Source: Styela clava (taxonomy: Eukaryota; Chordata; Ascidiacea; Stolidobranchia; Styelidae). From it: a DNA stretch of 64,000 nt. A model generated the notes under the pieces. That model did not search any database. It saw only the letters and a program-made list of their open reading frames with translations, and was not told the origin of the DNA. This document shows positions 1-11,330 of this stretch, piece after piece (positions within the stretch are counted from its first letter, which is position 1; every line of letters starts with the position of its first letter). Made by a program: the position numbers and the translations under genes. Where the stretch lies: positions 14,880,001 to 14,944,000 of the forward strand of contig NC_135251.1 of assembly GCF_964204865.1 (NCBI RefSeq), in the 5' to 3' direction.

Positions 1-528
1 ACGCCGGTTTCTCCAACCATGAAGCCGACTCCAGTGTCAACTAAAAAGCCATTTGTCGCGTCTAAAAAACCATCACCTAAGAAACCAATTACACCAAGCA
101 AACCCCCAAAAATTCCATCGAAGAAACCCGAGACGCCGGTTTCTCCAACCAAGAAGCCGACTCCAGGGTCAACTAAAAAGCCATTTGTCGTGTCTAAAAA
201 ACCATCACCTAAGAAACCAATTACACCGAGCAAACCCCCAAAAATTCCATCGAAAAAACCCGAGACGCCGGTTTCTCCAACCATGAAGCCGACTCCAGTG
301 TCAACTAAAAAGCCATTTGTCGCGTCTAAAAAACCATCACCTAAGAAACCAATTACACCAAGCAAACCCCCAAAAAGTCCATCGAAGAAACCCGAGACGC
401 CGGTTTCTCCAACCAAGAAGCCGACTCCAGTGTCAATTATAAAGCCATTTGTCGTGTCTAAAAAACCATCACCTAAGAAACCAATTACACCGAGCAAACC
501 CCCAAAAATTCCATCGAAGAAACCCATT
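1..528 (+). repeat. Four in-frame 132 bp coding repeats (44 residues each)
   Basis: The phrase acgccggtttctccaacc recurs at 1, 133, 265 and 397, an exact 132 bp period. Each unit codes a 44-residue block rich in Lys, Pro, Ser and Thr, with KKP spaced through it. Units differ by only a few bases (for example ATG against AAG in the second codon group, and a Thr-Lys to Ile-Ile change in the fourth), so the array is young or kept uniform. It may extend left of the window. Confidence 0.95.
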
Positions 529-3500
529 TCTCCGGTTGAAAAACCTAGAAAACCAACAGAAAAGCCAACAAAAAAACCATTATTACCAAGGAAACCATTG
601 AGAAAACCCGGCGCTGGCAAGAAACCTACATTACGAAGGAAACCTACTGGATCCAGACGAAAACCAGGCGTGGCTCCCAAAAAGCCAGCCACTCCGTCTA
701 AAGCACCTGCAAAAAAGCCAACCGCTCCAACGAGAGGGCCTCTGAAAAAGCCTGTTACAGGGAAAAGACCTAATTTACGCAGAAGGAAACCATTAGGAGC
801 TAGAAGGCGACCAGGCGTAGCTCCCAAGAAGCCCATCGGAACTATAAATAGGCCAACCCCAGTAAAACAAAAGCCTGGTGAAACTGCCAAAACACCTAAC
901 GTTCTGATAAAACCAACTTCTGTGATTGAAAAGCCAGTAACAACAGCCACTGCGACAAAGGAACCAACAAAAGAAATAATTATACAGACCACAGAACCAC
1001 CTACGTCGCCAAAATTGTCTCCCACTACAACAAAAGCAACCGTATCAACAATTCAGCCTAGCACAACCACAAAAGAATTGAAAAAAACAACCGTTGCAAC
1101 CACTATTCCTATTGTGGCGACAAAGATACCAACTGAAACCAAAAAACCAACCATTCCGAGACAAGCTCCTGCAAAAAAGCCAACCGCTCCAAAACGAGGG
1201 CCACTGAAAAAGCCTCTCACAGGAAAGAGACCCAATTTACGCAGAAGGAAACCATTGGGAACTAGAAGACGACCAGGTGTGGCTCCTAAAAAGCCTACCG
1301 GCACTACGAAGCCAGTTCTAACCCGACAAAAGCCTAGTGAAACTGTCAAAAAACCTGAAGTTCCGACGAAACCAACTACTCCAATTCAAAAGTCAACAAC
1401 AACTGCGACAAAGGAACCAACGACAGAAACAATTTTACAAACCACAGAACCACCTACTTCGCCAAAATCAACGACATCATCGACACAGAGATCTGTTTCT
1501 GTCACGGAGAAACCAGCAGTCACTAAAAAAACAGTCACGCCTAGTAAAGCACCTACAAAAAAACCGGTAGTTACAAGAAGGGGACCCCTAAAAAAACCTG
1601 TTTGGGGAAAAAGGCCAGCTTTATCTAGAAAGAAACCTATTGCTGGTATTAAGAAACCGGGAGAAATTGCAAAGAAGCCCGTGGGTACCAGAAAGAAGCC
1701 AGGTATGGCCAAGAAAAAACCGGGTCTATCTGTCAAGAAGCCAGCGGGTGCCCAAAAGAAACCGTTTGTTGGTAAGAAAAAGCCTGGAATCCAAGGTAAA
1801 AAGCCTGGTTTGGCTCGCAAGAAACCATTACTCGCCAGAAAGAAGCCTGGCTTTGGTAAAAAACAACCTGTTAAAAAGCCGCCAATAAAACGACGACCTG
1901 TACCAACTAAAAAGCCTATTAAAAAACCTTTGCCCGGAAAAGGTAAATTGGGATTAAAACCTGTTGCCAAAGGACGAACCGGACCTAAGCCTGTAGTCGG
2001 AAAAGCAATAAAAACTCCTACAACAACAAAATCAGCGGCAGTAAGTACAACAGAAGAACCAACTACTACTATTGCGCCAACCACAACTGAAATCACAACT
2101 ACTAGAAAAACAACCACCACGAAACCAACAACCACGACCCCCAAAACTAGGCCCACAATGCCAACTTACCGCGCATTACAACCAATAACGCGACGACCAG
2201 CTTACCCACGCCGACCCACAACTCGTCCACCTCCTCGATTAGCAGCACGAGGTCGACTTGGAGCCAACTCTGGATTCCGCCCACTTGCCCCCGCAAGGCC
2301 ACCGATACGAGCCCGCCCGTCACTCCCAATTTTCCGTCCTCTTGTACCATTGAGTAACCGACCCATATTGCCAAGACCCGTGGGTACGTTTTCACCCGAG
2401 AGTGTTGCAATATTGAAAAAAGTTCCAAATGTACCGGGAAAAGAATTAGATCAGATAGATGATAAATTTGCTGTGGCGAAAGATGGAGATGCATGGCAAG
2501 GGATGGATGATGGATTGAATTATAAGCCTCAACTGACTATTAACAAAACAGTATATGGTTGCCCATACTACGAATCAAATATTACAGTTTTTAGCTTTTG
2601 GCCAGGAGGCTTCAATGCAATGGTAAATTTCTCTCGTCTAACGAAACCAATGATGAATGGATGGATAGTGAAAATACAATTCGAGTCACCAATACTTGAT
2701 ATTGAAACCCACGTTGTTAATTTCTTCATCGCCACAGACGACAGAAAAACCGTTGCGTTTTTGCCTAAGCCGTATATGGCAGTACTTCATTATAATCAGG
2801 TAAGTGCGATATTGGTGTATAAATTTTTCATATTGATAACTTGGTTAATATTATAACATATACAAATCAAAATACAACATACACAATATAAAATTTGTAT
2901 CACATATATTATGTCAACTATTTGAATTTTCGCAAATTTTGCAGGATTTGACAGTCGCCTTTATTGGAAAGGTTGGCAATGAAGACATAAATGTGCCCCG
3001 TGGCAGAGCGTTGCTCATGGGAAAATGTACTGACGACATACTCGCTGGCAAAGTTGTTGGAAACATGTTTCAAGGACAAAAAGTACTAGAAAAACTTGGA
3101 AACGGCACTAAAGCAAAAGAGTGAGTATCGATGTATTTTTATTTTATTTTTTTCATTACATCATCTGTGAAATTTCCACACAATTATGAAGAATCATTCA
3201 GAAACTTATTTATAACTTGCATTTATATGTACATTTGAAAAATATTGTTTTAATTCCAGGGTTCCAAGCGCTCCAACAAGACCTCCAGCAGTTTCAAGAG
3301 CGACAGCCACTGAGCAAACTCCAGCTCCAAGAAGACCAGGAGCGGCAGGAGCTGGAGTCAGGCGGCCCGGTGCGGCAGGAGCTGGAGCCAGACGGCCCGG
3401 AACGGCTGGAGCTGGAGCCAGACGGCCCGGAACGGCAGGAGCTGGAGCACGACGACCAGGAACAGCAAGACGCCCTGGAGCAGCACCCCGACGAACCGCT

Positions 3501-6500
3501 CGGCCAAGATCAGCATTCAAGCCTCGTCCCGGGAATATCTGGCCCGCAAATAGATGCTTGGCAAAATCTGCTAATGGTGTCCTTCCAGAAGGAGGATTAA
3601 CAAGACCAAAATGGTCTAAAAGCTCAAGCAAAAGTAACCATAACAAGTCTTTAATTTTATCATAAATTTACAAGATTTGTTGGTTTAGTTTCTCAATCGT
3701 GAACAAAAACGCAAAATTTTGTATATATATATCAAATATGCGGAAAAATATCAATACTTGAAACTTGAATTTGGCGATGCTTTGAATGAATTAGGAATTT
3801 TGGTAGAATGATAGCAATAATTTGAAGTCAATTTCCTGCTTATTGGTCGCTTCGTATTACAAGACATAGAACATCATTTACATCATCATATTATCATCAT
3901 TTGTTTCGCTTCATTATAAACACTGTCAAAAACCTCATCTACATTATCTATATTTTACCTTTCATTTACACAGAATCAATCTATGATTACAACGAAGTTC
4001 TGCATAAATCTGGACTTTTCTACATGGCTCAGAAATCTGGCAAACTTCCTAAAATATTCCCAATACCTTGGAGAGGCGACTCTGCACTGAAGGATGGATG
4101 TAACACTGGGGACGCCTTGTTCGGAGGACTTTACAGTGGTAAGTTTGAGATTAACTTCTTTTACAATCGATAATGTTTAGTAATACATAAATGAATTATA
4201 TCTAGCCTAATCCAATTACAATAACGTATATGTATAATAATTTTGGCAGCTGCGTAATTTTGAATATAGACCTCTTCTCATTCATAAGATAAGTAGGTTG
4301 AGCGAGTCCAAACATATAAATCAGATATATATAGCTTCTGTGATCATCCGGAGAGCAAGAGCACGCATGATGATCCCGCATTTTAAATCTGTATATTTCG
4401 TGTTCTGATGAGTTGTCAACGACACCATGGATGTGACTGCAATTTGCTTATTCAACGCTGAACATAAAAACATTGTTATATCATCATAATCACTATGTTT
4501 CGATAATTTGGCCCACTGCTCACAAAAAAACTATTCTGATCAACTTTAGGTGCTGGTTACGAAAAGTCTACATTGGCTATTGCATTTACAACAACTATGC
4601 TTGCTTGGGGAGGAATTGATTATAAATCAGCATACACTGCCGCTGGTGAATACGACGATCTTGTGAAAATCATTAAAAGTAACGCAAACTATTTGATTCG
4701 CTGTCACACAAGCGCGAATGAGTTAGTGGTTCAGGTCAGTTTAAATTAAAAATGTAATAATATATTTTCATCTCTTGATCTATACTGCGTTCGAACCCGA
4801 ATTGGGCCACCAGTACTCAGTTACCTCACCTTGGGTGTAAAAACTCTGGTACATAATTTATATATAATGTTGCTGGTAGATGAGAATACTTCTGAACAAA
4901 TTGTTGTTTCAAACATTTGCGGTAAATAAAAGTCCAACATATGGACAATCAGTATAGCTGGTATATGACTTAACAACCTTTATTTCTTAGAAATATGGAA
5001 AAAGTAAGTAATAAAATACCAAGTAGTAATGACCATACAACGAAAGAATAATGATATGATTATATAAATATGAAAGAGATGTGCTAACATGTAGAGAAAG
5101 ATGTGACTACACATTACAGCATGCAGCTTACATTGTCAAGCAACAATAACTATCATTTATATTTGTTTCTTGAACTATAGATAGGAGACTATGATTCAAG
5201 TGGAACGAAATGGACAAGGCCAGAAGAGCTGGACGTAGAAGGAAGAAAAATATACAAGATAAATACTAAAAATCCAGGCCAAGATGTTGCTGCTGAAACA
5301 GCGGCCGCTCTAGCTGCAGCAGGATTCATGTTCAAGTCAACAGGTATGTCACCCGTTGAAATAGTTAATAATTTTAATCAATTATTTGTTTTACTTAATT
5401 AAATTAATCACTGCTAAGACATAGATTGTTGATGGATTTAGGGGAATGAACTCGCATAACTTTGCCATGGAGTGTTAATATTTAAATTTCATTTTCTCCA
5501 TGCCTTTTACGTTCATAATAAAGCTGGATAAATCCTATCTTAAACTTTTGTTGTTTTACCCCGGTCTTGCGAAAAATCGGGAAACAAACTGTTAGAAAAT
5601 TTCACTTAATTAATTCCACTGGATTAAAGAAATGGACAAATCATATAAGACAAGCCGAGAGTTGGTTGTTGTTAAATATAATCACATAAGTAATTCAGGA
5701 AGTTCTTTCGGAATTTAGTTGATTTAATGGTAATATGAGCTGGAAGGAGATATCGTTAATGGCATGATGTTATCTTATTCTGTCTCGCACAAAACGACTT
5801 GTCAGAATTTAACTCCGGAATTTTTGTTCAACAGATTCCAAGTTTTCTCAAGAATGTTTGCTCCACGCCAGGCAATTGTACAGTTTTGCACAGAAATATC
5901 CAGGCAAATATAGTCAAGTCATTCCCTCAACTGCGAACAGATATCATACGACATCTGACACTTTGGATGATTTGGTAAATTAATTATTTAGTATATATTA
6001 TTTATATTACTAAATAGGACATTACAATTCAACGTATTTGGTAGATCGATCATAGCTAAACATAACAGATAGAAATGCTGTGGTTACTCAAATTATATCA
6101 CAGTTAATAACTAGGTAGCGATCGGAGACCGCCGACTTATCGAACTTCCGCATGTTCAATCGCTCTGACTCAATAGCGACACCGCGTGTCCCATCACTTA
6201 TTAAATAATATCTTGCTAATTATACCACATAATTCATCCAAAATCAAGAGGCTTCTGGTCCGAGATATGATGGATGCACATGCAAAATTTGGAGCAGATT
6301 TAACCTCGCTTTCGTGAGATATCGCGTAGCATACGAAAGTGTCTAACAGACAAACAGAAAGACAAATACCTATCAACATACTTATCGATCGAGATCGCTA
6401 AATAATAAATTTGACTCGGTTTCCTCAAGTAATCTATTCTATTTTTCACGCGGCCAATAAACCCAATGCAGGCTATATTTATTACTATCTTGATGACATT

Positions 6501-8666
6501 TTTACCAAAAAACAACGAATGTGGCTGAAAATCAGAAAATTTGTTATTATTATGATACAAAGTAAAAATAAACTCAAACTCTTCAGCGGGCACAGCGGCA
6601 TTTAATTTTTGCGAATATTTTTATATTAACTTAAAATTTCCTGCTCATTTCAGGTGTGGGCAATGCTTTGGATGGGTAAAGCTACAGGAAATAAAGCATA
6701 TTTTGAAAGAGCAGAAGCTATGTACAAGAAAATCACCACAAGTCCTGTAAACCTGTTCTACTGGGAAGATAAAACAAACGCATTGCCGGTATGTTTTGTC
6801 GATAATATTTTGCATATTGAAGTCCTATTAAAATAACCAAATTGTGAAAGTCTTGTGGAAGTATACTCAGCTCCAAGTTTGCTGGCTGAAGATAAGCCAG
6901 TTAGATTAATGCATAATGCAATGCATATTTATATTAATTTAGTTTCTGTATTTTCATACTTTCATACATGCAAATTCATACTTTTGCCGAATGAATGTGT
7001 CTAACGATCTTTTTTAATAGCGAAGGACGTTTATGTAAATTTTCAACTATTGAAAAATCATAACATTCAGAAAATCGTTAATTCCATTTATTTACTGAAT
7101 TAATTGGAAATTATTGAATTTTCAGATATTGTTAGCCAAATTCACGAAAAAGAAGGATTATTTGATAGAGTCTAGAAAATTGATAATCAAACTGGCGAAG
7201 AATGGAACGCGAACACCGAGCAAACAGCTTTGGTTACATGAAAAGGGAACAAACATGCACACGGGTAATTTTGTTAAAATACATTCTCATTACTATTTTC
7301 AAACTCTTGAGAAGTATTAGTTTATCTTATGAGAATGGATAAATGTCCCAATTCCTATTTGGAAGACAACTACAGAATGCGTCATGACAATGGGAAAGTC
7401 AAGTCGGCATCGGATTTAGGCGCTAATAGAACTATATTCGATTATGTGTGACCAGAAAATCGGCAAACAAACTTCATAAAAGACTACTTTGTTTTATTCA
7501 AAAGTATTTTTTATTAAAATTTTATAGCAAACTCTGCGTTTTTGGCACTGCAGACAGCAATGATATATAAACGCTTTCCGTTCGGATCAATAGCAGCATC
7601 ATTTGCAGAGGAACAACTTCATTTGCTTCTGGGTGACGGTGAACGTAGTTACGTTGTCGGATTCGGTAAGAATTACCCGAAACGTCCTCATCATATGGCA
7701 AGGTAAATGACTTTATTGTTTGTAAGATATTTCTTGCATTCCCCAATGATAACAAGAACCCGGCTTGTATTTAGGGAGTCTATAGCTTGGGGATATATTA
7801 GATTTAAATATAATATTAGTCGAGACGTGATATTGCAAATTATTCTAAGGTGCATGGTGGGGGTTGACGTATAATAGGCATAATTAACTTAGGTACCATA
7901 ATATTACATTTTTAAGAAGTCAGTGTATTACGCAGTACGGTGGTTCATTTATTGTTTCACAACGCTTCGTTTTTTAAATCCTTGCTAGTTGTGTAACTCG
8001 TAGTATTACTGTACTCGGAGGTATTCTTCTGTACTGTCAGGAACCTACTACTGAGAGTTATATTCCTGCTTATTAGTGATGAATAACTAACAAATATAAT
8101 ACCTTAATTTTCAGTTCATGTCTTGATCCACCCGCTAAGTGTGATGCTTCTCGTTTACGTATATCAGCTGACAGTCCACATACATTGTATGGAGCCTTGG
8201 TCGGTGGACCTGATCAGCAAGGAAAGTGAGTACAATTAACTTATTTGATGAAAATATTTTGGTTAGAACTGAGTATATACTTGGCTTACGGAATATTAGC
8301 AGAATGAACAACAACCTTTTAATCCTTCACAGTTAGTTTTTTTTATATATTTATAGCAACCCAAAATTTCCACAAGATACATTTGTTATTAATACGATTT
8401 CTCAGGTGTTTAATCGAAATAGGTTTTACAGATAATGATTGACGACACAACTGTTAATATTCTTTCATTCTTCATTACCATACAGATACAACGATTACAT
8501 TACGGAGCAGATTCAAAACGAAGTAGCCATCGATTTTAATGCTGGATTCCAATCAGCTATAGCAGGGTTACGAGAAATGCAACTCCCGGGAAAATATCTG
8601 ATAAAATCCTCGTCAAACCAGTTGCGTAGGGTGGGACAACCTGTTCGAAAGAACAATGCAGGATAA
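1..8666 (+). CDS. GH9 endoglucanase-like protein with CBM2-like module and Lys/Pro repeats (5' partial, 12 exons)
   Basis: Exons seen: 1-2799, 2945-3120, 3260-3633, 3974-4138, 4550-4734, 5181-5343, 5835-5974, 6654-6788, 7126-7264, 7528-7702, 8115-8225, 8486-8666. All junctions keep frame, giving about 1580 residues; the frame is open at base 1, so the start and any signal peptide lie upstream. Order: Lys/Pro-rich repeats (about 1-690), Thr-rich and Pro/Arg linker, CBM2-like module (about 849-985, from YGCPYYESN, with GW and a second Cys in GKCTDD), an Arg-Arg-Pro-Gly/Ala-Gly linker, then GH9 (about 1117-1580). GH9 hallmarks are WRGDSALKDG, AFTTTMLAWGG, LWLHEKGTNMHTANSAF, the PHH motif and NEVAIDFNA with the acid Glu. 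The family's DAGD aspartates are replaced at the exon 4/5 join (SGGAGYEK) and HHR is HHM. GH9 enzymes cut beta-1,4-glucan; this one probably binds cellulose outside the cell but may not cut it. Family call very sure, activity doubtful. Confidence 0.9.
700..1640 (+). repeat. Three longer degenerate coding repeats in the same exon
   Basis: A block beginning APAKKPTAPTRGPLKKPVTG (about base 702) returns at about 1165 as APAKKPTAPKRGPLKKPLTG and, more diverged, at about 1549 as APTKKPVVTRRGPLKKPVWG. The first two continue into a shared Arg-rich stretch (GKRPNLRRRKPLG) and then a Thr-rich stretch, so the higher-order unit is roughly 400-460 bp. It shows that the linker grew by internal duplication at more than one scale. 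Confidence 0.8.
2545..3075 (+). other. CBM2-like cellulose-binding module within the GH9-like gene (spans intron 2800-2944)
   Basis: The segment starts with a Cys (YGCPYYESN), then FWPGGFNAMVNF and NGWIVKIQFESP, and ends near GKCTDDIL with a second Cys that could close the module. This resembles family 2 carbohydrate-binding modules: paired terminal Cys, Trp-x-Gly-Gly-Phe and Gly-Trp. One of the usual surface Trp positions is not obvious (the matching region reads IETHVVNFF), so binding strength cannot be judged. The assignment rests on pattern only. Confidence 0.65.
6118..6401 (+). mobile_element. MITE-like element, copy A (intron of GH9-like gene)
   Basis: A non-coding element of about 300 bp found five times in this window. 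Shared landmarks in order are ACTTATCGA near the left end, a GCGACACCGCGTGTCCCATCA-like segment (about 6175-6195), GCTTCTGGTCCGAGATATGA, TCGCTTTCGTGAGATATCGCG, a CAGA-rich stretch, ACCTATCAACATACTTA and a terminal GATCGAGATCG. This copy is the most diverged of the five and lies in the intron between the exons at 5974 and 6654. Confidence 0.7.
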
Positions 8667-8984
8667 ACAAATATATTTTATGAGATTGGAAAATCAGACG
8701 GATTTCTGATAAAATTGATGTTATTGATTACCATATTATTTTGGTTATAGTTAGTTCCACGCCATGAGTGGATGACCAAATATTTGCCTTGCATTTTCAA
8801 TTGAACTGATTGTTTTTCTTGTTGAATTTTTTATGTTCCACATTTTGGGTAAAGTAAGTCTAAAGCATATTGGCCCTTTCTCTGTCAGTCCAGTCAAATG
8901 CGAGATATTCAACTGTCTGGCCTAATTCAATGACACCAATTTTCATTATAGTAAATTAGCAAATTTGCAACAATTTTTCAAATT
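8667..8984. other. Intergenic, 3' side of GH9-like gene
   Basis: Holds the presumed 3' UTR of the GH9-like gene and then AT-rich sequence up to the tandem duplication. I see no gene and no clear polyadenylation signal close to the stop codon. Confidence 0.5.
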
Positions 8985-9661
8985 TTATTTTTAATCGTCT
9001 GCTATGAGATAGATTGTGACTGCTCTTGGTTTTCAGGCATGCATTTCAATCAATATAAGTTGTTTCATGAGACCGTATACTAAAAGGGTTGAGTCAATAA
9101 TAAGCTCCATTATAAATGTCTGTTATATGAAAAACAGATTTTTTTATATGCTTAGCACTACTTGAAACAATTTGAGATTGGTTTATCACATTGCCTCAAG
9201 AAGCGGAAAAATGGTTGTGTATATTAATCACATTGATAATTTTTATTTCAAATCCCCATGTTCTTTAGGTGAATAAAACAACAAACACATATTCAAATAT
9301 TTATCTGTTGAGAACTATTGGGTGTAGAACAGAATATCAACGTTTGATTCAATTATAGGTCCATTAAATCTGCAGGAATAACCAAGAACTTAATTGAAGC
9401 CTAAGAACATTTTGTTCTTTATAAACTTAAGTAAAAATTGGTAGCATAACGTTCAGTCCAAAACTACCACTTTACATGTGGTATGGATAATTTGGTAGGC
9501 TGTAAACCCGAAAAGTATCAAGCACATAAAATGAGTTACTTACGTCAAGAAATATGATATATACAACTTAGTGCTGAGCGAGACGGTTCTACAAAGTTAG
9601 AAGAAACAGAAACTTTCAGTCAGCCTAATCCATAACATCACGAGGCCCTGTACCTGTAGAC

Positions 9662-10399
9662 CAGGGGTCGGCAAACTGCGGTCAGCGGGCCATATGCGGC
9701 CCGCGGACAAATTTTTTGCGGTCCTCGAATGACTCTTAATTCATAAAACAAAAAAATTGATTCTAAATGCATTGTATCCACATAAATTTATGTGCTAACA
9801 AGTGCCGCTGTACGTTGTTTGTTTTATAGCAAGTAGTGTCAGTAAGTCGTTTACTGGATGGACGTCATCGTTGGTTGTAATTATAAATTAGGTTTATTAT
9901 GATTTTTAAAATTTGAAAATGTCTGGAGAATGGAGGGAAGTTTGCGACGAGGGCCGAACATTTCAAGTGCTAATAAGGAAAAATATTTTTATTTCTCGCG
10001 CATTTCAAAACCAGTTTGCTTGGTATGCCAGGTAAGCATCGCAGTTATTAAGGTATTTAATGTTAAACGAACGTATCATTGCAAAAACGAAATTCGACCA
10101 CGAGACTTGGTATTTCCATTTTTACACAAGGCTAGATTAAATAGCAATCATTTTTCACACAACCTCCCTAGATGATATAATTCCAACCAGGCGGAGTGGA
10201 GGTACTTTCTAGTATTCCTGGTACATTTATCATATTCAATATGCCGGTAACAAACTCCGTAATCATTTTAAATTTTGTGAAGCATTATACAGCTAAATGT
10301 AAACTAGCAGCATTTATTACAAAAGGAAAGAAAGAACAGAATATAATATTGAAGCAAACGTATTTTTTAAAGGAAGAAGTCGGGATGTTGACAACGAAG
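9662..10399 (+). mobile_element. hAT transposon remnant, copy 1
   Basis: Begins with CAGGGGTCGGCAAACTGCGG, a typical hAT-type terminal repeat, followed by gcc-rich sequence. At about 9930-10120 a frameshifted reading frame includes KPVCLVCQVSIAVIKVFNVK, matching the N-terminal zinc-finger-like region (CxxC, then VKR) of hAT transposases of the GTF2IRD2/ZBED group. Stops and frameshifts show it is dead. No matching right-hand terminal repeat is present; the remnant ends against the rolling-stone exon fragment. Confidence 0.75.
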
Positions 10400-10583
10400 A
10401 AATCAACGAACATTACCGTAAAGTTGATTAGCGTATCCACGCGTATGGCGTCCATAGCGTGCAGATTCTCGTACGGAAATATAGCAACCCATTCAATACA
10501 ATATACAGTGGTAACAAGTCGAACTGCATCTAATGCTATGGAGTAAAACACCCAATCGGCTTCGTGCAGCCATTTTATGTCCC
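10400..10583 (-). pseudogene. Rolling-stone-like exon 3 fragment, copy 1
   Basis: On the minus strand a good splice acceptor (ttatgtgattatag) precedes a frame reading GDIKWLHEADWVFYSIALDA and continuing to FTVMFVDF. It lines up with the start of exon 3 in the intact neighbour at 22601-24164 (GDVRWFHHLTWV ... MILDIF), including the same phase-1 start. Homology stops after VDF, where the hAT remnant begins, and I find no partner for the rest of the exon or for exons 1 and 2. Best read as a broken paralogue left from the tandem family. Confidence 0.65.
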
Positions 10584-10853
10584 CTATAATCACATAAGAA
10601 AGTATTCCATAACATGGAATCAACATTTAGATTGAAACAATGCATGGTGCATCAATGATATCAATACTCGAATCAAGTTATAGCACCTTCACAATCAGGA
10701 ACTTCCCGGCGTTCAGAGTCAGCACGTGTATTCTGTCGGGTTAGATTTTGTCTTTCTTCTGTTTGTATTTTCAAGGGGCAAAGATACGTTTGCCATTTTG
10801 AACCGATATTTCAGTATACCACTGAATGCAGAAAGATTGATCATACGGTAAAG

Positions 10854-10983
10854 CAGCGGTTCTCAACCGAACACCGGGGCTCAACAAGGGGTCCAAAGAG
10901 CAGTTTGAGGGGTGCTTGCTTCAATGCTGGGCGAAAAACTGATTTTATTTCATTTCCTCCATTTCCAAAAACCCGTGCTTCTT
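10854..10983. mobile_element. hAT-end-like fragment
   Basis: CAGCGGTTCTCAACCG followed by a ggggtccaaagagcag stretch looks like the terminus of a non-autonomous hAT element. Its partner end is not seen; it abuts the MITE-like copy B. The same piece recurs at 15595-15724 in duplication copy 2 with one change in the terminal repeat. Confidence 0.45.
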
Positions 10984-11024
10984 CGATTTTAATCGATTTT
11001 AATCGGTAAGTATGTTGATAGGTA

Positions 11025-11057
<33 letters not shown>

Positions 11058-11330
11058 ATGTATGTATGTATGTATGTATGTCTGTCTGTCTGTCTGTATG
11101 TCTGTTAGATGCACGCGATTTCTCACGAAAGCGCGAAAGCGAGATTGCAGGTGCATTCATCTTATCTCGAACCAGAAGCCTATTGATTTTGGGCGAATTA
11201 TGTCGTATAATTAGCAAGTTATTAATTAATTAGTGATGGGACACAAGGTGTCACTATGGAGTAAGCGCGCTGTTTTGGGGATCCCCTAACTTTCGATCGA
11301 TAAGTCTTCGGTCTCTGACCGATATTCTCG
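10984..11330 (-). mobile_element. MITE-like element, copy B
   Basis: Reverse-oriented member of the family at 6118. It carries a TCTG microsatellite interrupted by TATG units (about 11027-11105), the GCTTCTGGTTCGAGATAAGA-type segment on the minus strand, the GTGTCCCATCAC segment, GGGGATCCCC, GATCGATAAGT and, at the outer end, a GGTCTCTGACC stem followed by GATATTCTCG. Confidence 0.7.

Noticed and set aside
1053-2494. Long minus-strand open frames opposite the Lys/Pro repeat exon
   Set aside because: They are shadows of the biased codons on the plus strand (AAA/CCA read backwards gives Phe/Gly/Val-rich strings) and have no support of their own.
4785-4830. tRNA-like B-box phrase GTTCGAACCC in a GH9 intron
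   Set aside because: No A box at the right spacing and no acceptor-stem pairing; probably chance or an old SINE tail.
11012-11233. Open frames reading repeated Ser-Val-Cys-Leu
   Set aside because: They are translations of the TCTG/TATG microsatellite in a MITE-like element.
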